In this document: positions 9,048 through 18,617 of the stretch, piece after piece
Layout of the letters: the number at the start of each line of letters is the position of its first letter
Numbering within the stretch: the first letter of the stretch is position 1
Assembly (NCBI RefSeq): GCF_000158475.2
Contig: NZ_KI392031.1
Span: 62,001-126,000, forward strand
Direction of reading: 5' to 3'
Origin: Oxalobacter paraformigenes
GTDB lineage: Bacteria; Pseudomonadota; Gammaproteobacteria; Burkholderiales; Burkholderiaceae_D
Length of the DNA: 64,000 nucleotides
Position numbers and translations under genes: made by a program
Notes under the pieces: generated by a model
What the model was told of the DNA's origin: nothing
Database searches by the model: none
The model's input: the letters and a program-made list of their open reading frames with translations, nothing else

Positions 9048-11288
9048 ATGGTTTCTTCAGTACTGATTAACGAAGCGGTTGAGAATCTGACAGCGGGGCT
9101 TGTCAAAGAAGACGCGAAACTCGTTATGGATGCCTATGCGTTTGCGCGGGAATCCTACGCGGACATTAGTCTGGACAGCGGGCAGTCTGCTGCTGAATTT
9201 TCCAAGAGTATTGGTTTGATACTGGCAGAATTAAACAGCGATGCCCAGACACGTATTGCAGGCCTGCTGGCCGTATTGCCGAAATATCATCCCGAAGTGG
9301 CCGATCAGATCGAATCCCGTTTCGGTACGGAAGTGTCGAATCTGGTGGACAGCGTCCGGAAACTCTTTAAATTGCGGGATTTGACTGGCGGTCTTGAAGA
9401 AATCGGACATGGAAAAAATGCCGCCCAGATAAGAAAGGCGCAGGCGGAAACCTTGCGCAAGATGTTGTTGGCGATGGCGGCCGATATGCGCGTCGTCATG
9501 ATCCGGCTGGCGGCAAGGATGGCGGCTTTGCGTTATCTGGCCCGAAAAAAGGAAGACAACGACGCCAGCCGTCACTACGCGAAAGAAACGCTTGAAATTT
9601 ACGCGCCTTTGGCCAACCGGTTGGGCATCTGGCAGGTGAAGTGGGAACTGGAAGATCTCGCTTTCCGCTTCATTGATCCGGAGGCCTACCGTACTATTGC
9701 GAAAAATCTGGAAGAAAAACGGACTGAGCGCGAAGAATTTATCCGCAAGACGATGGATCGCCTGAAAAAGGAACTGGATGCCGCCGGCATCAAGGCGGAC
9801 GTGACCGGTCGTCCCAAGCATATTTACAGTATTTATAACAAGATGCGGGGAAAATCGCTGGATTTTTCGCGCATGTACGATTTGCGCGCTTTTCGCGTGA
9901 TCGTTTCCGACATCAAAACCTGCTTTACCGTGCTGGACATTATTCACCGGCTCTGGACGCCGATTCTGAAAGAATTCGACGATTACATTTCACGGCCAAA
10001 GCCGAACGGTTATCAGTCGCTGCATACCGTTGTCGTGTCGGAAAACGGCCAGCCTTTCGAAGTCCAGATCAGGACACAGGAAATGCATCGTCTGGCTGAA
10101 TTCGGTGTGGCCGCGCACTGGCGCTACAAGGAAACGGGCGGTTCGTCTTTCGTCGCTCAACAGTATGATGAAAAGATTTCGTTTCTCCGGCAGTTGCTGT
10201 CCTGGAAAACGGATGTGGACGATGCCGTAACGGAAGAAGGTTCCCACAAGGAATGGGCGGAAAAAATCAAGTCCACTACGCTGGATGACCGGATTTACGC
10301 CCTGACTCCACAGGCGCGTGTTATCGATTTGCCCAAAGGCGCCACTCCTATTGATTTCGCCTATCAGGTTCACAGTGATGTCGGCCATCGTTGCCGTGGC
10401 GCCCGTGTGGATGGCGTCATGGTTCCGCTGAATACGCCTTTGAAAAGCGGGCAGACGGTTGAAATTATCACCGCGAAGGGGGCGTCAGGAAATTTCGGTC
10501 CGTCGCGTGACTGGTTAAGTCCCGGTTATGCCGTCAATCCCAGAACACATGCCAAAATCAGGGCCTGGTTTAACGGTATCGAGTATCAGGAAACCGTTGC
10601 CAGTGGCAGGGCCATTATTGAAAAACTGCTCCAGCGCGAAGGGAAAACGGCGGTCAATCTGGAAGAGCTTGCCCGCAAGCTGGAATTTTCAAAGGTGGAA
10701 GAGCTGTTTTTTGCCGCCGGCAAGGAAAAGCTCAATTTGCGCAATGTCGAAATGGTGCTTCACGGTCAGGAGAGCGTGAAAGAAACCGGAAGCGATGACG
10801 ATATCATTCGAAAGAGCCGGTCGTCCAGTGTCGCAAGCGGAGCAAAATCAGGCATTCTCGTTGTCGGAACGGAAGGGTTGTTGACACAGATGGCAAAATG
10901 CTGCAAACCGGCTCCTCCCGATCCGATAGTCGGGTTCGTCACGCGCGGAAAAGGCGTTTCCATTCACCGGAAAGACTGCAAGAATTTCCTGGAAATGGAA
11001 AGAAAAGCCCCGGAGCGGGTCATTCAGACAACCTGGGGGATACTGGAACCCGATACGGTTTATCCGGTGGATATAGACGTTCTGGCAGGAGACCGGCAGG
11101 GTCTGTTGCGGGATATCTCCGATGTCTTCATGCGGGAAAAGATCAATGTGATCGGTGTGCATACCCAAAGCAACAAAGGGCAGGCCCGAATGTCTTTCAC
11201 TGTGGAAATCGTGTCGACGGAAAGCCTGAACAAGGCCATGCAGATGATCCGGGAAGTGGGAGGGGTAACACAGGTGAAACGTCATTGA
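9048..11288 (+). CDS. relA: RelA-type (p)ppGpp synthetase, hydrolase domain degenerate
   Basis: RelA senses uncharged tRNA on stalled ribosomes and makes (p)ppGpp from ATP and GTP/GDP. In the N-terminal HD region the residues needed for hydrolysis are gone: where the SpoT of this window has ALLHDVVED and KLADRLHNMR, this protein has GLLAVLPKY and RLAARMAALR. The synthetase domain has RPKHIYSIYNKM, YDLRAFRVIV and EFDDYISRPKPNGYQSLHT; EFDD is the ExDD form linked to strong synthetase activity. TGS (IYALTPQARVIDLPKGATPI), a Cys-containing region with KCCKPAPPDPIVG, and ACT domains follow. ATG 9048 gives 746 residues, matching RelA; GTG 9024 is an alternative. Confidence 0.95.
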   Translation: MVSSVLINEAVENLTAGLVKEDAKLVMDAYAFARESYADISLDSGQSAAEFSKSIGLILAELNSDAQTRIAGLLAVLPKYHPEVADQIESRFGTEVSNLVDSVRKLFKLRDLTGGLEEIGHGKNAAQIRKAQAETLRKMLLAMAADMRVVMIRLAARMAALRYLARKKEDNDASRHYAKETLEIYAPLANRLGIWQVKWELEDLAFRFIDPEAYRTIAKNLEEKRTEREEFIRKTMDRLKKELDAAGIKADVTGRPKHIYSIYNKMRGKSLDFSRMYDLRAFRVIVSDIKTCFTVLDIIHRLWTPILKEFDDYISRPKPNGYQSLHTVVVSENGQPFEVQIRTQEMHRLAEFGVAAHWRYKETGGSSFVAQQYDEKISFLRQLLSWKTDVDDAVTEEGSHKEWAEKIKSTTLDDRIYALTPQARVIDLPKGATPIDFAYQVHSDVGHRCRGARVDGVMVPLNTPLKSGQTVEIITAKGASGNFGPSRDWLSPGYAVNPRTHAKIRAWFNGIEYQETVASGRAIIEKLLQREGKTAVNLEELARKLEFSKVEELFFAAGKEKLNLRNVEMVLHGQESVKETGSDDDIIRKSRSSSVASGAKSGILVVGTEGLLTQMAKCCKPAPPDPIVGFVTRGKGVSIHRKDCKNFLEMERKAPERVIQTTWGILEPDTVYPVDIDVLAGDRQGLLRDISDVFMREKINVIGVHTQSNKGQARMSFTVEIVSTESLNKAMQMIREVGGVTQVKRH

Positions 11289-11498
11289 ATGGAAAGCAAA
11301 ACCGGATGAAAATCTGTCTGTTCTGTTGTCTTTGAACAATTGCGGGAACGCGGCAGGATGTGCCCGAAGGGTTGTCCTTTCGATATATTCGCCTGCGGTC
11401 GAACGATTCCGGTTTAGCTGTTACACTACTGTATGGTTACAGTATTTGGTTTTCGGTCACTTTTATAACGGTTAATTGGTTTTTTGTTGGCACAATCG

Positions 11499-11693
11499 AT
11501 GAAAAAATTGCGTAAATTGCATGTCTTTCTGGTTACCCTGTTGCTGGGTGGCGCCGTCATGTCGTATAAATTGTTCGATAGCAATTTTTCGGCAGACGGC
11601 TTTCATGAATGGGCGCTGGATTCCCTGCTGGTCGCAGCCATTATCGGCTTTATTGCCGTAAAATGGCTCAAGCATAAAGGCAAACTGGATTAA
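11499..11693 (+). CDS. Small membrane protein, unknown function
   Basis: A 64-residue frame starts MKKLRKLHVFLVTLLLGG. It has one hydrophobic helix at about residues 9-23 and a second at about 41-55 (LDSLLVAAIIGFIAVKWL), with a lysine-rich tail. The positive N-terminus and two hydrophobic stretches suit a small inner-membrane protein, but I do not recognise the family. ATG 11499 is chosen over TTG 11484; neither has a good ribosome-binding site. The gene stands alone 200 bases after relA. Confidence 0.5.
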   Translation: MKKLRKLHVFLVTLLLGGAVMSYKLFDSNFSADGFHEWALDSLLVAAIIGFIAVKWLKHKGKLD

Positions 11694-11768
11694 TTGATGT
11701 TTGATATGGTTTGTCGAATTTTACAGAACAGGTTTTGACTGCAGTGCTGGCGAAACAGGAACGGAATC

Positions 11769-12161
11769 GTGTCCGTTTTATCTGCCACAGGCAGAAGTGA
11801 GCGCATTATGCCACCTCTTATCCATTTCAAGTCTGCCGTATTAAGGCGTTTTCTGCTGCTTCTTGTGTCTCCCCTTTATTTTCTGATCATTTTCGGTATC
11901 CGGATCGGCAAGTGTGTGGATTTGACCTTTTTCGATTCTTACGACGTGTTCCGCGCCGTCTGGAAAGGCCGGGTCGAGGAAGCGGAATTGCTGCCGTGCC
12001 CTTTTTGCGGGGGCAGGGCCAATCCTGACGGATGGAGGGCGAACGGGGGAGCGTCGGGGCCGTCATGCGATCAGTGCGGGGCTACGGCATGGTCTGCCTA
12101 TACCTGGAATAGCCGTGTGCCGCTTTCGTCTGAGCATGTCCGGCAAGAAGAGCAGAATTGA
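11769..12161 (+). CDS. Membrane-anchored protein with Lar-like zinc ribbon
   Basis: The 130-residue frame has a hydrophobic segment at about residues 28-47 (RFLLLLVSPLYFLIIFGIRI) and then a C-terminal domain LPCPFCGG ... CDQCGATAWSAYTWNSR. The spacing of the two Cys pairs and the terminal W-N-R are typical of the Lar (restriction alleviation) family, small zinc ribbons usually found in phages and prophages. Lar proteins normally lack a membrane helix, so a fused anchor is odd. GTG 11769 follows AGGAACGG; ATG 11808 is an alternative that keeps the helix. It may be a leftover of a mobile element. Function unknown. Confidence 0.55.
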   Translation: MSVLSATGRSERIMPPLIHFKSAVLRRFLLLLVSPLYFLIIFGIRIGKCVDLTFFDSYDVFRAVWKGRVEEAELLPCPFCGGRANPDGWRANGGASGPSCDQCGATAWSAYTWNSRVPLSSEHVRQEEQN

Positions 12162-13639
12162 CTGTGGTAGCGTTTCGCTATCCGGCACGTTCCTTTCCCG
12201 ATGTTTCAAATCGTTACCGTGCATTTTTCTGCAACAATGCGGGAAAAACGGGTTCCCGGCTTTTTGCGACAGCTGTTATGTCGTGTCAGGCGGTTTTTTC
12301 CGATGCTTCGATTGCATCATGCTGAACGGCGAATCGTTTGTTTCGCGAATGGAATTGATTTTTCTGTTCCCGTATCTTTTCGCTATCCGGCAACGGCGGG
12401 TAAATCCGGTTTCTTTCAGAAATGGCCCGGCCCGCTGTCACTGTGGCGTTCCTGAATCCGATATCCCCGGGTGAACCGGGCAATTGTGCGGGAGGAACCA
12501 TTGACGGTTTTGCGGAAAAAAACAAAGCCATCGTGAACTGTTTTTGCGGATTTGTGGCCTGGCTATTGCGTTGTCCTTTTTCCGGAAAAGGTTTGGGCGA
12601 TCCGGAACAGTATCGCCTGTTGTTTTTCCGGCGGGCATTCTTGTGAAAGAGCCCGTTTGCAAAAGCGGCAAAGGGAAAGTATTTCTGGAGACGGATGCCG
12701 GGCGAACGGTCTTTTTTCTTCTTCAGATAGGGGCGGCGATGCTCATTCTGGCGTTTTCAACGCCGCTGCTGTTTTTCATGATCATGATCGTCAATGGCCG
12801 CTATGGCCCTGCTGGGGCAGAAAAACGGCCCGGTAGCCATTCTCCTGTTTTTATTACGGTTCTTGTTGTTTCCTGACCATTGGGGCAGTTAATGAAGATA
12901 TCGGACAAGCTCAGGGACAGGATTTCGCTTGCAGAGTGAAGTGCTGGCCACAGGGCAGGAATGGTGTCCCAAGCACTTTCTTTCGGTGCGGATGAGAATG
13001 GTTCAGGAGGCGACATGGAAAACACCAGAGTCCTTATGGACGATACCGTTTTTCTTCAGGTTGTTGCCCTGTTTTGTCCATCTTTCAGGATAGGCGCCGA
13101 TCATTGGATCTGTCCTGTCCCGGCGGGAAAAATCATCTGTCTGGAGCGATAGCGTCTGAAAGGTACTGTCCGGCAGGCAAACGGATGCATGTAACGGGTA
13201 AGTTGCCGGATCTGCTTGTTCCGTTTCGGATTTTGTTGCCCTTGTTGTTTTTATCGGAAATGAGGCGGACATTTTGCCGGAACTTGCCTGAGCGGAAGGT
13301 CATGTCCGGCATCCTGTCTGTTTTTTACTGTTCAGGCTGTTCCGGAAGGTAAAAGGCGAAGGTTGACTGTTTTTCCGGATTTTACCGGATCGACTTGCCG
13401 GAAAGAACGTTTTTTGCAGGCATGACAGGGCGAATTTCCTGGACAGTTGCCGTCTGTGTACGGAGGCTGTCCGGTTTTTCCTGCGAATGCCGGGGAGATG
13501 GTTATGGCATATTCCTGAATACCCGGGCTGAATACGAACGGATAAGGACACAAGTGACGCGGTTTTGATGCATGGACGCCCCAAAAAGTCCTTTTGCGTG
13601 AATTAAGGGGACGGTTACATAAAAAATAGTGTGTCATTG
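12162..13639. other. Gene-poor stretch left of glcB
   Basis: About 1.5 kb without a gene I can support. Short open frames occur on both strands but show no recognisable family and no good ribosome-binding sites. The best of them, 12643-12876 on the plus strand, could encode about 77 residues with one hydrophobic helix (FFLLQIGAAMLILAFSTPLL) and is described among the rejected items. No tRNA, insertion sequence or terminal repeat was found. The stretch could be decayed coding DNA. Confidence 0.5.
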
Positions 13640-13666
13640 TTGAACTTTATTGCTAACATATATACC
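13640..13666 (+). promoter_or_regulatory. Candidate promoter of glcB
   Basis: TTGAAC at 13640-13645 and TATACC at 13661-13666 are separated by 15 bases in an A/T-rich stretch that stands out from its surroundings. If used, it would give glcB a leader of about 255 bases. The spacing is shorter than optimal. Confidence 0.35.
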
Positions 13667-13670
13667 CGTG

Positions 13671-13926
13671 AAAAAGAAGCGACCCTTCTCTCTGCGCACA
13701 AGTCGTGTTCATACAGGAACACGCGTTAAATGGGCAAATTGAGCAACTGTATCTGACAACGCATGATGTGTTTGCCCGGACAGGTAGCGGTAAGAGTCCG
13801 CTCCTGCCATTGCGCTTGCAAGAATGAAAAACATTCGCGCCATTGTTTATCTGCCAACCTGCATGGTAAAGGGTGGCGTAAAAAAGTTGTCAACACGCAC
13901 AGATTAGGACATAAGAGAAACGTTAT
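13671..13926 (+). ncRNA. Possible structured 5' leader of glcB
   Basis: The 256 bases before glcB hold no gene but several local inverted repeats: CGTGTTC/GAACACG (13704-13723), GGGCAAA/TTTGCCC (13732-13777), CAGGTAGCGG/CCGCTCCTG (13781-13806), GAATG/CATTC (13822-13836) and CGCCA/TGGCG (13838-13878). I see no conserved core of a riboswitch class that I know; in particular no glycine-riboswitch CTCTCAGG motif. It may be a regulatory leader, but hairpins of this size also arise by chance. Confidence 0.3.
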
Positions 13927-16107
13927 ATGACAGAACGTAAAAAATGTTACCGTCTTCAGGTCGCTGAAAATCTGTATCGTTTCATTGAAGAGGAAGCGTT
14001 ACCCGGTACAGGATTGGACAGCGACAGTTTTTGGCGCGGCTTTGACGCTATCGTCGATGAGATGACTCCTAAGAACCGCGCTTTGCTGGCAGAACGTGAA
14101 CGCCTTCAGGAAGAACTGGACAGCTGGCATCGCCTGAACCCCGGCCCTATCCGGGATATGAAAGCATACAAGCAGTTTTTGAACAGTATCGGTTATCTGA
14201 CGCCGGTGCCGGAAAAAGTCAGAATCGATCCCGAAAATATCGACGACGAGGTTTGCGTACAGGGAGGGCCGCAGCTGGTGGTTCCGCTCACCAATGCGCG
14301 GTATGTCCTGAATGCCGTCAACGCGCGATGGGCCAGCCTTTACGACGCGTTGTATGGTTCGGATGCCATCAGTGAAGAAAATGGCGCTGGCAAAAGCGGA
14401 CCGTACAATGCGGTACGGGGCCAGAAAGTCATCGCCTATTGCCGGAGCAGGCTGGATGAATTCATTCCGCTGGCCGAAGGGTCACATCAGGACGCCGTCA
14501 GATATTATCTGAAGAACGGGCGGCTGGCCGTCGTATTGAAAGATGGAAAAGAAACGACGTTAAAGCAGCCTGAATGGCTGGTGGGGTATAACGGGAACCC
14601 CGATAATCCCGCATCGCTCTTGTTCAAGCAGCATCAGCTTCATTTCGATCTGCTTTTCGACAAGAATGATCCGATTTGCGCAAGCGACCCCGCCGGGATC
14701 CGCGACATTATTATGGAAGCGGCGACGACGACCATTCTGGATTGCGAAGATGCCGTGGCTGCTGTCGATGCCGATGACAAGGTTCTCGTTTACCGGAATC
14801 TTCTGGGTGTGCTGAAAGGCGATCTGGAAGAAAACGTCACCAAAAACGGAACGACTTTCGTGCGCCGGATGAACAAGGATCGCGAGTATCAGTCCGTTTC
14901 TTCCGATGAAAAGTTCGCTTTGCCGGGGCGTAGCCTGATGTTTGTCCGCAATGTCGGTCTGTTGATGCAGAATCCGGCGATTCTGGACGGCGACGAAAAC
15001 GACATTTTCGAAGGTATCATGGATGCGGTGATCACGACACTGATTGCGAAACGCGATCTGGAGAGCAAGATCAGTTCCCGCCGTGGTTCGATTTATATCG
15101 TCAAACCGAAACTGCATGGTCCAAAAGAAGCGGCTTTCACGAATGAATTGTTTAACAAGGTCGAAGCCTTGCTGGGTTTGCCGCAATATACCGTCAAGCT
15201 CGGCATCATGGATGAGGAACGCCGTACAAGCGCCAATCTGAAAGCCTGTATTGCCGAAGTGCCTCATCGTCTGGCATTCATCAATACCGGTTTTCTGGAT
15301 CGGACGGGCGACGAAATCCATACTTCCATGGAGGCCGGTCCCATGATCCGCAAAGGCGATATGAAAAAAACGCCCTGGATCAGCGCTTATGAAATCAATA
15401 ACGTTCAGGTCGGTCTGGAGTGCGGCATGCGGGGGGTGGCACAGATCGGCAAGGGCATGTGGGCCGCTCCGGATCTGATGGCTGACATGATTGCCCAAAA
15501 AGGCGACCATTTGAGGGCGGGGGCCAACACGGCCTGGGTTCCATCCCCGATGGCTGCGGTTCTGCACTCCCTGCACTATCATCAGGTCAATGTCGAAAAG
15601 ACACAGGAGGAAATGGAAAAGCAGCCTTTTGTGGACGTTCTGGACGATCTTCTGACCATTCCGGTTACCGCTCGGCCAGACTGGACAGCGGAAGAGATCC
15701 AGCAGGAACTCGACAACAACGCCCAGGGCATTCTCGGTTATGTTGTGCGCTGGGTCAATCAGGGAATCGGTTGTTCGAAAGTTCCCGATATCCGCGATAT
15801 TGCCCTGATGGAAGATCGGGCCACCCTGCGGATTTCCAGCCAGCATATCGCCAGCTGGCTGCGTCATGGAGTGACGACGGTTCCGCAGGTAATGGATACC
15901 TTGAAGAGAATGGCCGTGGTGGTGGATCAGCAGAATGCGGACGATCCCACTTACCGGAAAATGACGGACGATTTCTGCCATTCTCCGGGGTTCAGGGCAG
16001 CATGCGATCTGGTTTTTAAAGGTTTGTCCCAGCCATCGGGCTACACCGATCCCTTGCTCCAGATCTGGAGGCAAAGGGCCAAGGAACAGTTCAAATGCTG
16101 TTGCTAG
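13927..16107 (+). CDS. glcB: Malate synthase G
   Basis: This enzyme condenses glyoxylate with acetyl-CoA to malate and serves growth on C2 compounds such as glycolate or glyoxylate. The 726 residues match the monomeric G isoform (about 720) and not the shorter A isoform. Recognisable stretches are [93 protein letters not shown] and, near the C-terminus, [17 protein letters not shown]. It is flanked on both sides by 1.5-2 kb without genes, so no glycolate oxidase or regulator adjoins it. A hairpin terminator follows. The leader may be structured. Confidence 0.97.
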   Translation: MTERKKCYRLQVAENLYRFIEEEALPGTGLDSDSFWRGFDAIVDEMTPKNRALLAERERLQEELDSWHRLNPGPIRDMKAYKQFLNSIGYLTPVPEKVRIDPENIDDEVCVQGGPQLVVPLTNARYVLNAVNARWASLYDALYGSDAISEENGAGKSGPYNAVRGQKVIAYCRSRLDEFIPLAEGSHQDAVRYYLKNGRLAVVLKDGKETTLKQPEWLVGYNGNPDNPASLLFKQHQLHFDLLFDKNDPICASDPAGIRDIIMEAATTTILDCEDAVAAVDADDKVLVYRNLLGVLKGDLEENVTKNGTTFVRRMNKDREYQSVSSDEKFALPGRSLMFVRNVGLLMQNPAILDGDENDIFEGIMDAVITTLIAKRDLESKISSRRGSIYIVKPKLHGPKEAAFTNELFNKVEALLGLPQYTVKLGIMDEERRTSANLKACIAEVPHRLAFINTGFLDRTGDEIHTSMEAGPMIRKGDMKKTPWISAYEINNVQVGLECGMRGVAQIGKGMWAAPDLMADMIAQKGDHLRAGANTAWVPSPMAAVLHSLHYHQVNVEKTQEEMEKQPFVDVLDDLLTIPVTARPDWTAEEIQQELDNNAQGILGYVVRWVNQGIGCSKVPDIRDIALMEDRATLRISSQHIASWLRHGVTTVPQVMDTLKRMAVVVDQQNADDPTYRKMTDDFCHSPGFRAACDLVFKGLSQPSGYTDPLLQIWRQRAKEQFKCCC

Positions 16108-16149
16108 CAAAGGACAGTGCCTGATTGTGTTCTTTCAGGCAGTCGTACA

Positions 16150-16178
16150 GGAAAACCGGGATGATATCCCGGTTTTTT
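16150..16178 (+). terminator. Rho-independent terminator of glcB
   Basis: The stem AACCGGGA / TCCCGGTT (16154-16161 and 16167-16174) has a five-base loop and runs into a stretch of six T. It lies about 45 bases after the glcB stop. Confidence 0.9.
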
Positions 16179-18065
16179 CATTCTTTATCGCTCGGATGTG
16201 CCCGTAAACGGGGATTGGCGAATGTTTTTTCAAAAATCCGGTTCTTTTTTGCGTGTGCTGAACAGACAATGGTTTTGGACAGGCTGTTCTGTGAAAAAGC
16301 GGCATGTCCGAATGGAATCGCCACCGTTGGGGAAGGATAAAAGGGAAGACGGGGGGGTGCGTTGCAGGGTGTGGCCAAAGGGCTTGTCAGGGGGCCGGTT
16401 TTTGGCTTTCGGCAATACCGGTTCCGGTTTCTGCTGCCTGTGCCTGAGTTGGGGGTGTTGTCCCGAAGACCGGTGTTTTCCGGCTGTTTTCTTTTTTGAG
16501 GTTTTTCCTGTTCGCTATAAGGGAGAAGGTAAAATGGTGTGGACGTTGCCATGAAAGAGGCAGGAAACGAACCACAGCGGTAAACAGAGGGCGATAGAAA
16601 AGCCCTGCATGAGATCGAGTATCTGCCAGACGGGTTGGGCAGGGTTTGTCCGGCAACGATGGAAGGGGAATGACTAACCGGAAATTAGGCGGCGCCAGCC
16701 GGGAAGGCCCTTGTTGTGCAGCCTGCCGTCAGAGGTGTTTTTATCCAACCTGTGTCTGAATGTCTTTACCGGCGGCAGAGGGTGCCAGGTTATTTGTCCA
16801 GGGTGTTGGATGAAAGCTTGAGTGTCCGTTCTCAATGGCCGAATCAGGCAAGAAAAGAATAAGATCGTGTGTTCTTAATAAAGAACGGTTCCTGTCGTGT
16901 GTTCCTGCCAGTGGCTCCGTTGTCCGGACTCAGCCAACAGGCAAGACAGGTCGCGCGGAAGAAGGGGCAGATAACGTGCTGTGGCTGCACCTCCTGTTGC
17001 TTCGCTTCTTGTCGGCCAGCCCATTGCCGTGGATGGAGGCTATGCCATAATGTAACGAGACAAGGCCATTTATAAGTAGAGAACGGCCGGGGAGCAATGC
17101 AGGTCGTTCTGTTCAAGGGAACGGTGTTGTGCGGGTTGCGCATTTTTATGTTTCTTCCGGGCTCGTTGCGTTTTGCGGGAATCGTCCGGGCAATGTCCTT
17201 GACGTTGGTTTTTCCCTGTTGGCAAGGCGTATTTCTTTACTGCGTAAAGAAATACGGACAGGGTGTTAAAGCCATACCTTGGGGAAAGCACGGCTCAAAA
17301 AGCTTCAATGGGCCACCACTTGTTACAGGTGGGCTATTGCGCTTCTGTGCCGGTGTGGAACAGGTTTCAAGGTGATGCCATACGGTCGGCAGTGTGGTGG
17401 TGGGCACAGTCAGGTTTCGGGAAGGAAAGGCAAATTCCATTTGCAATCCACGACAGACGGTGAGCGGTATCTGTGCAATTACGTTCTTGCGCAGGCAAAT
17501 GCTTCCCCGATAGTACTACGGGTTTCAAGACTCCAAAAAGCTTCTTTCCGATGTGCTGGCGCAGAATACCCCAATACCCCTGAATTTTTTCGTCGTGACA
17601 TGGAGCGGCAGCATATTGTTTCCCGAACCATCGCTTTGCCACCCACTTGGAGTTAGGAAGGTGCTCTTCCATTACAGGCAGGGCGGTTTGTTTTTCAGAC
17701 TTCTTGATGCGTCGGGAGTATTTCCGGTCGCAAGCGCTTGCCAGCACGTTCTGCAGGCACCGGCCGGATTGATGTGCGCGTATCTGGCGGGGATCCGGAA
17801 TTTTTACCCGTTCCCAAAGCGACAGGCCATTTGCCGGAACATGTTTTTTATCTTTCTCCTGATGCAGGCCCAAAGCCTGTTGCCGTCAGATTTTTGCCGG
17901 ATTTTGTCACCGGCCCTGATGCTCCCGAGTCGGGTATTGGCCGGTTTTCCCATGTGGGCAAAATCTCCGGGCTGGCTGTAGGGTAAAACTTTACCGACCT
18001 TTTTACCTGCAAGAAACGGGAGTGACAATGTACCTGAAGAGACAGGTGAAGACCAGGACAAATCA
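16179..18065. other. Gene-poor stretch right of glcB
   Basis: Nearly 1.9 kb without a supportable gene up to the tRNA-Leu terminator. Small open frames on both strands lack family motifs. A perfect 12-base inverted repeat with a three-base loop, GTATTTCTTTAC / GTAAAGAAATAC, lies at 17229-17255 without a following T-run. At 17434-17480 one frame reads STTDGERYLCNYV, vaguely like pyroglutamyl-peptidases, but nothing around it supports that. The stretch borders a tRNA gene, a common integration site, but I find no integrase or direct repeat. Confidence 0.5.
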
Positions 18066-18106
18066 TGAAAACAAAATCCTGCAAGGCTTTTTGGCTCTTG
18101 CAGGAT
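18066..18106 (-). terminator. Rho-independent terminator of tRNA-Leu
   Basis: The inverted repeat ATCCTGCAAG / CTTGCAGGAT (18076-18085 and 18097-18106) closes an 11-base loop. On the minus strand it is followed by TTTTGTTTT. It begins 18 bases after the tRNA 3' end. Confidence 0.85.
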
Positions 18107-18123
18107 GGTGTGAAATTCTGAAG

Positions 18124-18210
18124 TGGTGCCGGGAGCCGGAATCGAACCGGCACGGTGTTTCCACCGGCAGATTTTGAGTCTGCTGCGTCTACCAATTTCG
18201 CCACCCCGGC
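18124..18210 (-). tRNA. tRNA-Leu (anticodon CAA)
   Basis: An 87-base class II tRNA on the minus strand begins GCCGGGG and ends TCCCGGC-A-CCA, with CCA encoded. It has the D-arm GGCGAAATTGGTAGACGC, the anticodon stem-loop GCAGA-CTCAAAA-TCTGC with anticodon CAA, a long variable arm and the T-loop GTTCGATTC. It is followed by its own terminator and preceded by an ABM-domain gene on the same strand. Confidence 0.96.
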
Positions 18211-18241
18211 GACGCCTGTGCATTATCCCCGATTTGCTCTT

Positions 18242-18571
18242 TCAGGGCAACTGAAACCCCTGTTCCGGAGAGTTTTTTGTCTCTAAAATCGTAAAGTGTT
18301 CCACAATAGGCGGACGGGCGAAGAATGGCCCGACAACACCTCGCCACTGGAGAAAAGCGGGCGATTCCCGGAAATCAACCGTGTGGTTTTCCAGTGTCTT
18401 CCAGTAATTCATCAGAACGTATCTTTCCGGCGATTCTATGCATTTGTTGATCTGGTAACCGATGAACCCTTTGGACGGGACAATATGTTCAGTGATACCG
18501 CGCAGAATGGCCTTATCGAATTCAGCCTGTTTGCCGGGCAGTATCAAAATATCGACTAGTTCAAGAATCAT
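18242..18571 (-). CDS. Antibiotic biosynthesis monooxygenase (ABM/YgiN)-domain protein
   Basis: A 109-residue protein, MILELVDILILPGKQAEFDKAI..., with the short ferredoxin-like ABM fold: a beta strand, a helix that includes the FDKAI stretch, a central GFIGYQI strand, and YVLMNYWKTLENH, which matches the usual W-x-s-x-e-a pattern. Members act as small monooxygenases or quinol/heme-related enzymes; the substrate cannot be told from sequence. I chose the internal ATG at 18571, with AGGAAAACAGGA upstream, over a frame reaching 18829 whose extra 86 residues overlap mutT antisense-free but lack conservation. It ends 31 bases before tRNA-Leu. Confidence 0.75.
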   Translation of the reverse strand: MILELVDILILPGKQAEFDKAILRGITEHIVPSKGFIGYQINKCIESPERYVLMNYWKTLENHTVDFRESPAFLQWRGVVGPFFARPPIVEHFTILETKNSPEQGFQLP

Positions 18572-18617
18572 TCCTGTTTTCCTGTAAGTCAAATGAATAA
18601 TTTTATCACTGAGACGA

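Noticed and set aside
12643-12876. 77-codon frame with one hydrophobic helix in the gene-poor stretch
   Set aside because: It begins at GTG without a ribosome-binding site and has no family resemblance; the hydrophobic run alone is not enough.
14560-16110. 516-codon minus-strand open frame opposite glcB
   Set aside because: Antisense of malate synthase G; no recognisable domain and no ribosome-binding site.
17229-17255. Perfect 12-base hairpin GTATTTCTTTAC / GTAAAGAAATAC
   Set aside because: No T-run follows and there is no gene next to it to terminate; it could be an element end, but no partner copy was seen in the window.
17434-17480. Short stretch resembling pyroglutamyl-peptidase (STTDGERYLCNYV)
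   Set aside because: Only about a dozen residues look similar and neither side continues the family.
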